64,000 bases of DNA from NCBI GenBank assembly GCA_017643495.1, contig JAEPNK010000001.1, positions 1,159,623-1,223,622 of the forward strand. The letters run 5' to 3'. The DNA comes from Rhizobiaceae bacterium. Its GTDB lineage: Bacteria; Pseudomonadota; Alphaproteobacteria; Rhizobiales; Rhizobiaceae. Both the position numbers and the translations under genes were made by a program. The notes under the pieces are model-generated. The model made no database searches. It worked only from the letters and a program-made list of their open reading frames with translations, and had not been told where the DNA came from. Shown piece after piece: positions 54,902 through 63,899 of the stretch (positions are counted from its first letter, which is position 1; the number at the start of each line of letters is the position of its first letter).

Positions 54902-55936
54902 CTACTCTGCAAGATAAACGAGCGGAAACTCTTCCGGATTGAGCGGAGTTTCATCACACGCTTTCTTTTGCCTGAATTCAGCAAGGTGTAACTCGATCGC
55001 CTCTCCTTCAACCGCCCGCAGGCGATGCTCCTCATAAACCCCGCAACTGTTGGTCGCTCCGAAAAAATTGTACGAGAAAACAGAGCCTGTTTCCGGGTCC
55101 ACACTGGCATTGATGACTTCCAGCGCATCGGCCTGTTGTGAGCCCGGCTCGACCTGGTGAAAGAGTGAGACGAAATATTCCGGTTGTTCGTTGAGGACCG
55201 TGAAGAAAATGCTTGATGTATTGCGGGCATAAAGTGCGCAGGGAATTTCCCATAGGGACATGGCATCGGAAACCGAATAGCGGTTTGCATATTCGACAAC
55301 CCGGTCAAGATCGCAATTTTCCTGAAGGTTTTCACGGATGTGGCGGATTATCGGGGCGGGAACCAGGTCAAAACTTTCAACAGTCTCCGGCCCGGAAAGT
55401 GTAACGGGATCGCCGGGTAATGTTCCTTTTTTGACAGATGCCGCATTGGCAAGTGTGCCGGTCTTCGAAGGGCATCCCATCCTGCCTTTTACCTTGCTGC
55501 CAAAGGGAAACCTGTCATCCATGATGATGGTCAGATAGGCGTCTTCAATGACCAGCCAGTCACCCTCTCGCGATTGCCTGTTGATGTCCATGATGACATT
55601 CAGCGTACCTTCGGCATTTCGGTACAACTGATGCGCATCAAGCGTTCCGTCATCTCCCTCCAGATCAAGTCTTTGAAGTTCATGAACCGTATCGCCGGTC
55701 TTCATCCAGCCCGGCAAGGCAACCGCATCGTGTATGGGGGCGTAGAAAATGTAGGAGTACCGGTCCTTGTCGGGATGCCGGTTATGTTGCCAGAGGGCAA
55801 AATGGCAACCTTCATAGTCTTCGGTTACGTCATCACCAAAAAGCTTGACGGGTATACGCGGAGCATTGTCTGCATGAGCCGCAGCCGTACAAAACAGGGT
55901 CAGGCCCATTGCAATGATTAGTGCCGACAATCGCAT
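54902..55936 (-). CDS. DUF1176-like exported protein
   Basis: The 344-aa protein starts at ATG 55936 behind GGGAGGA. Residues 1-22 are a signal peptide ending AHA. The mature part has LWEIPCALYARNTSSIFF, VINASVDPETGSVFSYNFFG and NSCGVYEEHRL, which resemble the DUF1176 pattern including the paired Cys. Periplasmic location is expected. The family function is not known. The 5' part is enriched in acidic residues, with DD and ED pairs. Confidence 0.62.
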   Translation of the reverse strand: MRLSALIIAMGLTLFCTAAAHADNAPRIPVKLFGDDVTEDYEGCHFALWQHNRHPDKDRYSYIFYAPIHDAVALPGWMKTGDTVHELQRLDLEGDDGTLDAHQLYRNAEGTLNVIMDINRQSREGDWLVIEDAYLTIIMDDRFPFGSKVKGRMGCPSKTGTLANAASVKKGTLPGDPVTLSGPETVESFDLVPAPIIRHIRENLQENCDLDRVVEYANRYSVSDAMSLWEIPCALYARNTSSIFFTVLNEQPEYFVSLFHQVEPGSQQADALEVINASVDPETGSVFSYNFFGATNSCGVYEEHRLRAVEGEAIELHLAEFRQKKACDETPLNPEEFPLVYLAE

Positions 55937-56004
55937 GATCAATCCTCCCGGAAAAACCATGCGTTTTGTGGCAGGCCCGGTCAAGTCGTGTCATGTGCCG
56001 GTCT

Positions 56005-57231
56005 CTATCGTTCCAGCAGGGCTACAGCCTCAAGATGGGGTGTGTACCGGAACTGGTCGACTGGCGTTATGCTTTTCAGTTTGAATCCACCCTCAATCAG
56101 TATTTCCAGGTCCCGGGACAGGGTTGCCGGGTTGCAGGAAACAGCAGCAACTTTCCGTACTCTCGATTTTGCAATCTGACGCGTTTGCAGTTCTGCTCCG
56201 GCGCGGGGAGGATCAATCACAAGACCATCCATGTGTTTCAGTTCCATGAAGCCGAGGGGGCTGCGTTCCAGGTTTCTTGTTTCCGTTTTTATTTCCTTCA
56301 GCCGCCCGGCCGTCTCGCGCCAGGCCCTGTCGAGCGAATGGATTGCAGGTCTGCTTGCCTCGACAGCCAATACTTTCGAGCGTTCGGCGAGACGCAGGGC
56401 AAAAGTGCCTACACCACAGTAAAGATCGGCAACCGTTTTGCATGTGCGAAGATGGCCGGTGACGAGTTCAACCATCTGCTGTTCAGCTTCTTCTATGGCC
56501 TGTACAAAAGCCCCGGGTGGAGGCGTGACAATTGCACTGCCCATGACGAGTTCGGGTTTTCGGCTTTCAACAAGGATCTCGGTATTGACGGTCAAACGGG
56601 CAAATCCCAGGTCAACGGCCTTTCGAACCAGTGTCTGGCGTTCATTGCCTGTCAGTTCGCGTGCATCTTCAATGTCGACATCAAGTCCGTTGCGTGTCGA
56701 AAGTACAGATATCCGCAGGGGCATTTTCGCACCGGGGACCGAACTTGCAAGGTCACGCAGGGCTTCGAACCGTTCCGTGATCTCGGGAACGGTTACCGGA
56801 CATTCGCCAATATCGACCACACGATTGTCGGCCCGTTCCTGGAAACCAAAAAGCAGGCCTGCCGAAGTATGGCGTGCACTGAAAACCGCCTTTCGCCTGG
56901 AGTGGTCGGCAAAGCTGATCATGGGTTCGGGCTTGATTGCGATATCGGCTCTCTCAAGGGCCTCGTTCAGCAATGCCGATTTCCAGTTCAGGTAAGCGTC
57001 TGCCCCCATGTGCTGTAACTGGCAACCGCCACATTCACCAAAATGTCTGCAAACAGCATCGATACGATCCGGGGAAACCTCCAGCACCTCGACAAGTTCC
57101 CGGCGAGGGCCGGTGCCGGATGTGCGGACCTTTTCACCGGCAAGGGTGAACGGAATGTAGATATCGTCTGCGTTGTGGTGTGCAACCCCGTCACCCTTGC
57201 GCCCCACCTCTTCAATGTGAAAATCATTCAT
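56005..57231 (-). CDS. TrmA/RlmD-type 23S rRNA (uracil-5-)-methyltransferase
   Basis: The 408-aa enzyme has an N-terminal TRAM-like part and a Fe-S Cys cluster (CRHFGECGGCQLQHM, residues 61-75). SAM motif I is DLYCGVGTFALRLAE and the catalytic SCNPATLSRDL lies near residue 366. RlmD/RlmC-type enzymes of COG2265 methylate C5 of U1939 or U747. The overlap of 8 bp with TlyA (ATGAATGA) puts both rRNA modifiers in one operon. Confidence 0.85.
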   Translation of the reverse strand: MNDFHIEEVGRKGDGVAHHNADDIYIPFTLAGEKVRTSGTGPRRELVEVLEVSPDRIDAVCRHFGECGGCQLQHMGADAYLNWKSALLNEALERADIAIKPEPMISFADHSRRKAVFSARHTSAGLLFGFQERADNRVVDIGECPVTVPEITERFEALRDLASSVPGAKMPLRISVLSTRNGLDVDIEDARELTGNERQTLVRKAVDLGFARLTVNTEILVESRKPELVMGSAIVTPPPGAFVQAIEEAEQQMVELVTGHLRTCKTVADLYCGVGTFALRLAERSKVLAVEASRPAIHSLDRAWRETAGRLKEIKTETRNLERSPLGFMELKHMDGLVIDPPRAGAELQTRQIAKSRVRKVAAVSCNPATLSRDLEILIEGGFKLKSITPVDQFRYTPHLEAVALLER

Positions 57232-57967
57232 CTCTGTAACCTGCCATCAGATATTCTGCATTGCCATCGCCACCTTTTATCGGTGATGGCATGAAATGTG
57301 TGCATTGCCAGCCCGTTTCGCCATGAAACCAGTCACGGATATTAGTTGCCGCTTTCAGAGCCAGCCCCTCTTCCCTGACAATGCCACCCCGGCCGATGCC
57401 TTCCTTGCCAACCTCGAATTGCGGTTTGACGAGAAAAATGCCCCGGGCACCAGGCGAGGCCATTTGCAGGGCGGGAGGCAGGGCAAGTCTCAGGGAAATG
57501 AAACTCACATCGCATGTCAGGAATTCCGGTTGCTCATTGCCAAGGTGTTCGGGTTTCAATTCCCTTGCATTGATCCCTTCAAGGCTGACCAGGCGCGGAT
57601 GTTGTTGCAGGCTTTCATCCAGTTGGTCCTGCCCGACATCAACACCGTAAACCTTTTTTGCCCCGTGGTTGAGGAGAACCTGGCAGAACCCGCCGGTTGA
57701 TGCACCAATGTCGAGGCAGGTTTTCCCTGACGGATCAAATCCGGTCTCTTTCAGTGCGGCCTCAAGCTTGAGTCCGGCACGGGAAACAAGATGCTTTGCA
57801 GGATCATTTATGGTCACCCCGCCGTCATCGGCAACTTTTCTGGATGGTTTGACAGAAGCTTCACCAGCCATTGTGATACAGCCGCGCCGGATCGCATCGC
57901 GTGCGCGCGCGCGAGTATTGTAATGGCCGTTTTCTACAAGCCAGTCGTCAAGCCGAGGGTGTCCCAT
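57224..57967 (-). CDS. tlyA: TlyA-family rRNA 2'-O-methyltransferase
   Basis: The 247-aa protein has an N-terminal S4 RNA-binding domain (MGHPRLDDWLVENGHYNTRARARD, residues 1-60) and a SAM domain (LDIGASTGGFCQVLL near 80, GVDVGQDQLDESL). TlyA methylates ribose 2'-O in 16S and 23S rRNA. It is expressed with the uracil methyltransferase and is the first gene of that pair on the minus strand. No dxs is adjacent within view. Confidence 0.9.
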   Translation of the reverse strand: MGHPRLDDWLVENGHYNTRARARDAIRRGCITMAGEASVKPSRKVADDGGVTINDPAKHLVSRAGLKLEAALKETGFDPSGKTCLDIGASTGGFCQVLLNHGAKKVYGVDVGQDQLDESLQQHPRLVSLEGINARELKPEHLGNEQPEFLTCDVSFISLRLALPPALQMASPGARGIFLVKPQFEVGKEGIGRGGIVREEGLALKAATNIRDWFHGETGWQCTHFMPSPIKGGDGNAEYLMAGYRDE

Positions 57968-58045
57968 CCGCGCGGTTTGAAGCAGCCTGACAACAAAGGC
58001 AAGCCCTAAATGTAGTGATCAGGACTGTATGTCTCCGGCCGGCTG

Positions 58046-58450
58046 TCAGGGGATGGGATTGCCCCGGGAATCGAACTTCTCCCAGAATACCTTGGGTTCC
58101 TTCTGCCGTGCGCTATCCGGAATACTGGCTGTCGGCATATGGTCAAGTCCCGGCATTTCCTGCATGACCATCGGAGGTAGGGCATTTTCAGGCTTTGGAG
58201 GAATCCAGACTTTGGCAGGCGTCAGAGAGGTCTCTTTGGCTGCTGCCTTCAGCAATTGCTTTCGGGTAACCATGGCTGCTGGCTGGTCCCAGTCGATTGA
58301 ACGCCGGATCTCGCCGACCTGCTCAGCCGCCTTTGCAATCACGATTGCTTCAATGTTCCGGTCATACTTGTCATCGGAAGCTTGTGCCGCATTGGCAGCA
58401 AGCAATACCAGTGCGAGTGCTGTTCCGGTTTTCTGCAATGAAAAAGTCAT
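58046..58450 (-). CDS. Conserved-looking exported protein of unknown function
   Basis: Starting at ATG 58450 rather than at an upstream in-frame ATG (58573) gives a 134-aa protein whose first 25 residues are a signal peptide (LQKTGTALALVLLAANAAQA). The mature chain has SDDKYDRNIEAIVIAKAAEQVGEIRRSIDWDQ and a Pro-rich end. I do not recognise a family. The longer frame would place the signal inside the protein, so the shorter start is favoured. Confidence 0.6.
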   Translation of the reverse strand: MTFSLQKTGTALALVLLAANAAQASDDKYDRNIEAIVIAKAAEQVGEIRRSIDWDQPAAMVTRKQLLKAAAKETSLTPAKVWIPPKPENALPPMVMQEMPGLDHMPTASIPDSARQKEPKVFWEKFDSRGNPIP

Positions 58451-58532
58451 GGGGACACAGTTCTCCGTCGTTTGGGGAAAACTGTGCCAGAATGGGGTTA
58501 GGGAAGGGCAAAAGAACGCGGTTAGCGAACCG

Positions 58533-58667
58533 TTAAAGGCAACTTTGTACGAATGCGAGTGCCTTGGAAACAAATACTGTCTCCCCCATTCTGGACCAAA
58601 GCCAGAATGAAAGCCCGAAAAACAGGCCGGTGCTTGAAGCCAGGAACAGTTTTTGCGTCGTGGTCAT
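58533..58667 (-). CDS. 44-aa membrane protein (short candidate)
   Basis: The minus-strand frame from ATG 58667 gives 44 residues starting MTTTQKLFLASSTGLFFGLSFW, with one membrane helix (residues 6-22). The ribosome site is weak. It lies between the Sco gene and the exported protein. Support rests only on the hydrophobic helix and context, so it may be a chance frame. Confidence 0.4.
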   Translation of the reverse strand: MTTTQKLFLASSTGLFFGLSFWLWSRMGETVFVSKALAFVQSCL

Positions 58668-58718
58668 TTTAAATTCGGTCTGCCGGTTCTGACGGCCAGC
58701 TCAGATTGGCTGCCCGTT

Positions 58719-59309
58719 TCAGCTATTGTTGATCAGTCGCTTCAGTTTTGCAATGGCAGCTTCATTGTTCTCTTCATATGCGATTGTACCCTGAAAGCTT
58801 CCGTCAGCCCGGAACAGCATGACAAACGCGGAATGGTCCATGGTGTATTCACCATCACCAAGGTCGACTTTCTTGGCGTAGCCGCGATAGGCTTTCACTG
58901 TCTTCATCATTTCTTCTTGGTCACCGGTAACACCGATGATGCGAGAATCGAATGCATTGACGTAATCGGTCATTATTTCCGGAGTGTCGCGCTCGGGATC
59001 AACCGTGAAGAAATAGAAGTCGAGCTTGTTTGCGTCTTCCCCGAGTTCCTTCATCCAGCCTGCCGTGTGCAATAGCGTGGTCGGACAGATATCGGGACAA
59101 TTGGTGAAACCGAAAAACAATGCATGGGGTCGCCCAAGCAGGTCTTCGCGCGTCAGGGGCTCACCCTTGTGACTGACGAGGTTGAAAGGTCCGCCAAGAA
59201 CAGTAACCTGTTTGTTTTCCGAAGGTGCGGTTCCGTTAAGGGCCATGTAGCCCGCAACCCCTGCTGCTACTGCCACCAATAGCCACAATACAATGCGTAC
59301 CTGTTTCAT
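58719..59309 (-). CDS. Sco1/SenC-family copper chaperone
   Basis: The 196-aa protein has an N-terminal membrane anchor (LWLLVAVAAGVAGYMAL, residues 8-24) and a thioredoxin fold with the copper motif TNCPDICPTT (CxxxC, near residue 75) and a conserved His in DHSAFVMLF near residue 165. The family inserts copper into the CuA site of cytochrome c oxidase or has a redox role. The stand-alone gene contains all three ligands, so it should be active. Confidence 0.9.
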   Translation of the reverse strand: MKQVRIVLWLLVAVAAGVAGYMALNGTAPSENKQVTVLGGPFNLVSHKGEPLTREDLLGRPHALFFGFTNCPDICPTTLLHTAGWMKELGEDANKLDFYFFTVDPERDTPEIMTDYVNAFDSRIIGVTGDQEEMMKTVKAYRGYAKKVDLGDGEYTMDHSAFVMLFRADGSFQGTIAYEENNEAAIAKLKRLINNS

Positions 59310-59425
59310 CTCATGTCTCCGTCAAAGATGATGAGAAAATAGATGCTGCTCCTCGCTGCGCAAGGTGGCGAGCGGTCACACTCTCGTGGGCCGGTGTGGT
59401 TGTTCGCCGCAGGCTGTTGCTGCTC

Positions 59426-59671
59426 TTACTGGGGGTCGAGCGGTTCTGTGCCTGAAGGGTTTCCCGAACTGTCGAGACGGATTTTCTCAACCTTGTCTTC
59501 TGCTGCCTGAAGCAGTTTCCTGCAATGGTTGCGAAGTGCCTCGCCGCGTTCGTAATGACTGATTGATTTGTCGAGCGGTACGTTTCCCTGCTCCAGGCTT
59601 TCGACGATGGATTCAAGTTGTTCCAGCGCTTGCTCGAAGCTCATGTCCTCGATTTTCTGCTCGTCGCTCAT
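59426..59671 (-). CDS. xseB: Exodeoxyribonuclease VII small subunit
   Basis: The 81-aa protein matches XseB in length and in its [36 protein letters not shown] core (residues 11-46). The small subunit assembles with XseA into the single-strand nuclease. It follows the HDAC-like gene on the minus strand after 13 bp. xseA is not in the window. Confidence 0.93.
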   Translation of the reverse strand: MSDEQKIEDMSFEQALEQLESIVESLEQGNVPLDKSISHYERGEALRNHCRKLLQAAEDKVEKIRLDSSGNPSGTEPLDPQ

Positions 59672-59684
59672 CGCTCGTTATCCT

Positions 59685-60611
59685 TTACCCGTTCATCATC
59701 CGGTTTACATGGGCTGCGGCCGACTCTGCAAGACCCTGCAGATCATATCCACCTTCCAGAAGACTGACGAAACGGTTCTCGCAATGTTTTTCCGCAACTT
59801 CCATCAACTTGCCGGTTGCCCAGTCAAAATCTTCCGCAACCAGGTTCAGCCCGGCCAGCGGATCGCGGTAATGGGCATCAAAACCCGCCGAAACGAGAAC
59901 GAGATCGGGCCTGAAGTTTTCAATGGCGGGAAGTACCCGCTCGCGAAAGGCTTCCTTGAAACGTGATCCGTCATCGCCTTCGGAAAGCGGTGCATTGTAG
60001 ATATTGCCCGCTCCGGTTTCTTCCTTCGCACCGGTCCCCGGATAAAGCGGCATTTGGTGTGTGGAGGCGAACAGAACACTTGGGTCATCATAAAAGATGT
60101 CTTGCGTACCATTGCCGTGATGCACGTCGAAATCAATGACGGCAACGCGTTCAGAACCATGTTGCCGCTGTGCATAGCGGGCTGCAATCGCGATGTTGTT
60201 GACAAGGCAGAAACCCATGGCCGTTGTTTTTTCGGCATGATGACCGGGCGGGCGCATGGCAATGAAGGCATTGTCGGTTTCATCTGAAAAAACACTGTCG
60301 ACAGCATCCATTGCAGCGCCGCAAACATGCAGGGCCGCGTCCCAGCTTTTGGGGCTGGCACTGGTATCAGCATCAATCGTGGCTATGCCTGTTTCAGGTA
60401 TCCGGCTTTTTATCTTGGCAAGGAAGTCCGCCGGATGGGCAAGTTCCAGCCATTCGGGATCAGCTTCCGGTGCCTCAATACGCTCCAGCGCATCAAAAGC
60501 TGACAGCGTGAAAACCTCCTCGAGCGCCTTTATGCGGTCCGGGCGCTCGGGGTGGCCGGGAGGCGTTATATGCTCAAGGCTGAGCGGGTGGGTGTAGAAT
60601 CGGGTTGTCAT
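59685..60611 (-). CDS. Histone deacetylase-family (acetoin utilization-like) amidohydrolase
   Basis: The 308-aa enzyme has all the family motifs: PGHHAE (His pair, residues about 140), IDFDVHHGNGTQ (zinc Asp and His) and LVSAGFDAHYRDPL (zinc Asp and active-site region). It starts at ATG 60611. Bacterial members deacetylate small molecules or acetylpolyamines, with zinc at the active site. It is followed by xseB, with the order HDAC-xseB common in alphaproteobacteria. Confidence 0.9.
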   Translation of the reverse strand: MTTRFYTHPLSLEHITPPGHPERPDRIKALEEVFTLSAFDALERIEAPEADPEWLELAHPADFLAKIKSRIPETGIATIDADTSASPKSWDAALHVCGAAMDAVDSVFSDETDNAFIAMRPPGHHAEKTTAMGFCLVNNIAIAARYAQRQHGSERVAVIDFDVHHGNGTQDIFYDDPSVLFASTHQMPLYPGTGAKEETGAGNIYNAPLSEGDDGSRFKEAFRERVLPAIENFRPDLVLVSAGFDAHYRDPLAGLNLVAEDFDWATGKLMEVAEKHCENRFVSLLEGGYDLQGLAESAAAHVNRMMNG

Positions 60612-60653
60612 GATTTGCGTATCTCCTGCATCCAGCATGGAAGCAGGCTCGTG

Positions 60654-61598
60654 TTATTTCAACCCGACCGAGTAGATTTTGCCATTATCAAGACCCAGAA
60701 CGAATTCGGTTCGCCCGCTGACTTCCCTTGTTCCGATTGCCCGGTTTATGCGGGCTGGAAGCCGGACACGGCTGCGAACTGCAAATTGCGAATCCGAAAC
60801 GCCGACTATCACCAGTTCATTGCGTTGCAGGGAAGGGATGGCAAGATCGTCTCTGCCATCGCCATCAACATCTGCCAGTTTCGACAAGCGCAACTCTCGC
60901 GATCCATTCACATGATTGGAATAGCCTTCTGCTGATGCGAGCAATTGCAGGTCACCGTTCCGGTAGCTGTAGAAGCGCAGAACCCCTGTCAGGTGTGGCG
61001 TTGTGACAATGGCAATTTCCGGTCTGCCGGAGCCGGTTATGCGGCCTGTTTCGGCAATGTTTAGCCAGCGGTTCCTCTGTCCTATGAAACGGCTCTGGCC
61101 AACCTTGATGAAAGCATTGCCGTTCAGTTTGAAAACCGCAACGGATGCCCCCTGCGTAACGGAGGAAAGGATGGTTATGACCTCGGTACGTCCGTCATTG
61201 TCGAGGTCGGCAAGCCGCGGGGTAATGTCCTCAAAGACCTCGCTCGATGGCAGGCGATACGTGTAGGTTTCCCCCCGGTCATTGACCACCTTGAGTGCAC
61301 CAGCTTCGACTGCGTCACCAAGAACCCCGTGGCGGTATCGCGTGGTTGGCTCGCTGTACCAGGCTTTTGCAATGTCACCCTTGCTAGTGGCAACCCGCCC
61401 GTCGGGCAGGCCGTTTCTTGCCAGGGGTCTGTTGTCGGGAACAATCTCCGGGGGAACGGAACCGTCGGTGATTTCCTCGACAACCCATTCAACCCCGGGT
61501 GGCGGAAAAGGCTGGGGCGTGGTGGTCTGGGCAGGGGAGGCAACAGTCATGCAGGCAGTGATCAGGCTTGTCGCCAACGAGATCCACGTTGCCTTCAT
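60654..61598 (-). CDS. FG-GAP/VCBS-repeat exported protein
   Basis: The 314-aa protein has a signal peptide (residues 1-26) and FG-GAP-like repeats with Ca2+-loop consensus DxDxDG-like segments: LADLDNDGRTEV and LADVDGDGRDDLAIP. The N-terminal PFPPPGVEW follows the signal. It is an extracytoplasmic beta-propeller of unknown ligand. It starts at ATG 61598, four bases after the ribB stop, so it is translated in the same operon as ribB and aroC. Confidence 0.8.
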   Translation of the reverse strand: MKATWISLATSLITACMTVASPAQTTTPQPFPPPGVEWVVEEITDGSVPPEIVPDNRPLARNGLPDGRVATSKGDIAKAWYSEPTTRYRHGVLGDAVEAGALKVVNDRGETYTYRLPSSEVFEDITPRLADLDNDGRTEVITILSSVTQGASVAVFKLNGNAFIKVGQSRFIGQRNRWLNIAETGRITGSGRPEIAIVTTPHLTGVLRFYSYRNGDLQLLASAEGYSNHVNGSRELRLSKLADVDGDGRDDLAIPSLQRNELVIVGVSDSQFAVRSRVRLPARINRAIGTREVSGRTEFVLGLDNGKIYSVGLK

Positions 61599-61600
61599 GA

Positions 61601-62716
61601 TCAACCCTCTTCGGTCATGGTGCGGGAAATCTTGATGCCAAACCCTTCCAGTCCGACATAGTGCCGTTCACGAGAAGCGTATAGTTCAATCGATTCTATG
61701 CCAAGGTCCCGCAAAATCTGTGCGCCCAGACCGACCTCGAGCCATTCATCTTCCCGTGCCTGCGCGGTGGCATGGTCTTCAAGCTTTTCGGTTGAAAGCG
61801 TGTCTTTCCTGCGGCCAGTACCGGTCGCGACACCAACCGAGCCTTCCCGCAGATAAACAAGGACGCCGCGTTCTTTCGCAGACAGTCTGGAAAGCGCATC
61901 GTGCAACTGGTTCGTCGTGCCGAAGACATCATCAACCACGGATTCGATCTGCAGTCGGACAGGGACATCCTGACCATCCCTTATGTCGCCATAGACAACG
62001 GCGAGGTGATGCATGGGATCCCATTTTGTCTTGTATGTGTAGGCTTTGGCTGGTCCCGCACTGGTTTCAATCGCAAAACTCTCTATCCGCTCGACCAGGC
62101 TTTCCTGGCGCTGGCGATAGCTGATGAGATCTGCAACGGAAACCGTTTTCAGCTTGTGGGTTTCTGCAAATGCCATGACTTGCGGCCCACGCATGACGGT
62201 GCCGTCATCATTCACCAGTTCCGAGATAACGCCGACTTCGGGAAGGCTGGCAAGCTTGCAGAGGTCAACAGCTGCTTCGGTATGGCCAGAGCGCATCAGA
62301 ACGCCACCTTCCTTTGCAACCAGCGGGAAAATGTGTCCTGGCCTTGAGAAATCCTGAGCGCCTGAATTCGGATTGGCAAGGGCGCGCACCGCCGAGGTGC
62401 GATCCTCCGCAGAGATGCCGGTAGTGGTTCCGTGCCGGTAGTCCACCGAGACCGTGAATGCTGTTGCATGGGGGTCTTCATTGTTGGCCACCATGGGAGC
62501 CAGGTTAAGCCGTGTTGCTTCGCCAATGGTCATCGGCGCGCAAACAATGCCTGATGTGTGACGGATGATGAAGGCCATTTTCTCGGAAGTGCAATGGACT
62601 GCAGCAACAATCAGGTCACCTTCGTTTTCCCGGTCGTCATCATCGGTGACAACAACGATTTCACCGTTTTCAAAAGCCCGGATGGCTTCAACAATTTTCT
62701 GCTGGTCGTAACTCAT
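61601..62716 (-). CDS. ribB: RibB fused to a degenerate RibA domain (RibBX type)
   Basis: The 371-aa protein has a full DHBP synthase domain (DDDDRENEGDLI, HTSGIVCAPM and RSGHTEAAVDL; residues 1-200), which makes 3,4-dihydroxy-2-butanone 4-phosphate from ribulose 5-phosphate for riboflavin. The C-terminal GTP cyclohydrolase II-like domain lacks the zinc Cys triad (the CDCG motif is absent, with FGTTNQLHD in its place), so it should not have cyclohydrolase activity. This matches known RibBX proteins. The start abuts the aroC stop directly. Confidence 0.9.
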   Translation of the reverse strand: MSYDQQKIVEAIRAFENGEIVVVTDDDDRENEGDLIVAAVHCTSEKMAFIIRHTSGIVCAPMTIGEATRLNLAPMVANNEDPHATAFTVSVDYRHGTTTGISAEDRTSAVRALANPNSGAQDFSRPGHIFPLVAKEGGVLMRSGHTEAAVDLCKLASLPEVGVISELVNDDGTVMRGPQVMAFAETHKLKTVSVADLISYRQRQESLVERIESFAIETSAGPAKAYTYKTKWDPMHHLAVVYGDIRDGQDVPVRLQIESVVDDVFGTTNQLHDALSRLSAKERGVLVYLREGSVGVATGTGRRKDTLSTEKLEDHATAQAREDEWLEVGLGAQILRDLGIESIELYASRERHYVGLEGFGIKISRTMTEEG

Positions 62717-63826
62717 TCAGTATTCTTTCTCGACGCGGCCGGTTTGCCCGCGATGCATCAGGTAATGGTCTGCCACTGCACATGCAACCATGGCTTCCCC
62801 AATCGGTACCGCACGAATACCGACACACGGGTCATGACGCCCCTTGGTGACAACATCAACGTCTTTTCCTTCCGCGGTGACGCTTTTGCGCGGGGTCAGA
62901 ATGGATGAGGTCGGCTTGACCGCAAACCGGGCTACGAGAGGCTGTCCGGTGGCAATACCCCCAAGCACGCCTCCTGCATGGTTCGACATGAACCGCACCG
63001 AACCGTCATTGCCCATGCGCATTTCGTCTGCATTTTCAACGCCGGTAATTTCTGCAGCCTCAAACCCGTTACCGATTTCAACACCCTTGACGGCGTTGAT
63101 CGACATCAGGTGCGATGCGACTTCCTGGTCAAGCTTGGCATAGACCGGTGCTCCGATCCCTGCCGGAATTCCTTCCGCCACAATTTCTATCACTGCCCCG
63201 ACCGAATTGCCGTCCTTGCGAAGTGCATTGAGATATTCCGTCCATTCCTCGACCACATCGGGATCAGGGCAGAACAGCGGGTTGGTGTCGACTGCGTCCC
63301 AGTTCCAGCGGGTGCGGTCAATTTTCTTCGTGCCCATCTGCACCATGGCCCCGCGTACCCTGAGGTGCGGGACAATTTTGCGCGCCACTGCACCTGCCGC
63401 AACGCGGGCGGCGGTCTCCCTGGCGGAGGAACGTCCGCCCCCGCGATAGTCACGAATGCCGTATTTCAGGTCATAAGCATAATCGGCGTGACCCGGACGA
63501 TAGCGGTTCCTGATTTCGGAATAATCCTTTGACCGCTGATCAGTATTGCGGATCATCATTGAAATCGGTGTGCCGGTAGTGGTCAGTTTCTCCGGTGTTT
63601 CGTCATCAGGCATGACACCCGAGAGGATCTCGACCTGATCGGGTTCCTGGCGCTGGGTTGTCAGCTTTGACTGTCCCGGCCGCCGCTTGTCCAGAAAGCG
63701 TTGCACTTCCTCGCGTGTGAAGGTGATGCCTGGCGGGCAGCCATCGATCACGCAACCCAATGCAGGGCCGTGGCTTTCACCCCAGGTCATTACCCTGAAC
63801 AGATGTCCGAAAGAATTGTAAGACAT
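62717..63826 (-). CDS. aroC: Chorismate synthase
   Basis: The 369-aa enzyme has the conserved N-terminal [20 protein letters not shown], the [19 protein letters not shown] region and a C-terminal [16 protein letters not shown]. AroC makes chorismate from EPSP with reduced FMN as cofactor. It precedes ribB, which is abutted without spacing, so flavin and aromatic pathway genes are co-transcribed here. Confidence 0.96.
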   Translation of the reverse strand: MSYNSFGHLFRVMTWGESHGPALGCVIDGCPPGITFTREEVQRFLDKRRPGQSKLTTQRQEPDQVEILSGVMPDDETPEKLTTTGTPISMMIRNTDQRSKDYSEIRNRYRPGHADYAYDLKYGIRDYRGGGRSSARETAARVAAGAVARKIVPHLRVRGAMVQMGTKKIDRTRWNWDAVDTNPLFCPDPDVVEEWTEYLNALRKDGNSVGAVIEIVAEGIPAGIGAPVYAKLDQEVASHLMSINAVKGVEIGNGFEAAEITGVENADEMRMGNDGSVRFMSNHAGGVLGGIATGQPLVARFAVKPTSSILTPRKSVTAEGKDVDVVTKGRHDPCVGIRAVPIGEAMVACAVADHYLMHRGQTGRVEKEY

Positions 63827-63899
63827 GAAGATTCCCGGTTTCGTCGCGCTCTTTTAAAACAAAGCCGTCCGGTTGGAAACCTGAAATGGAAAGAGAAAA

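Noticed and set aside
55966-57018. Long plus-strand open frame of 350 codons over the rRNA methyltransferase gene
   Set aside because: The minus strand carries clear Fe-S Cys and SAM motifs. The plus frame shows no family signature.
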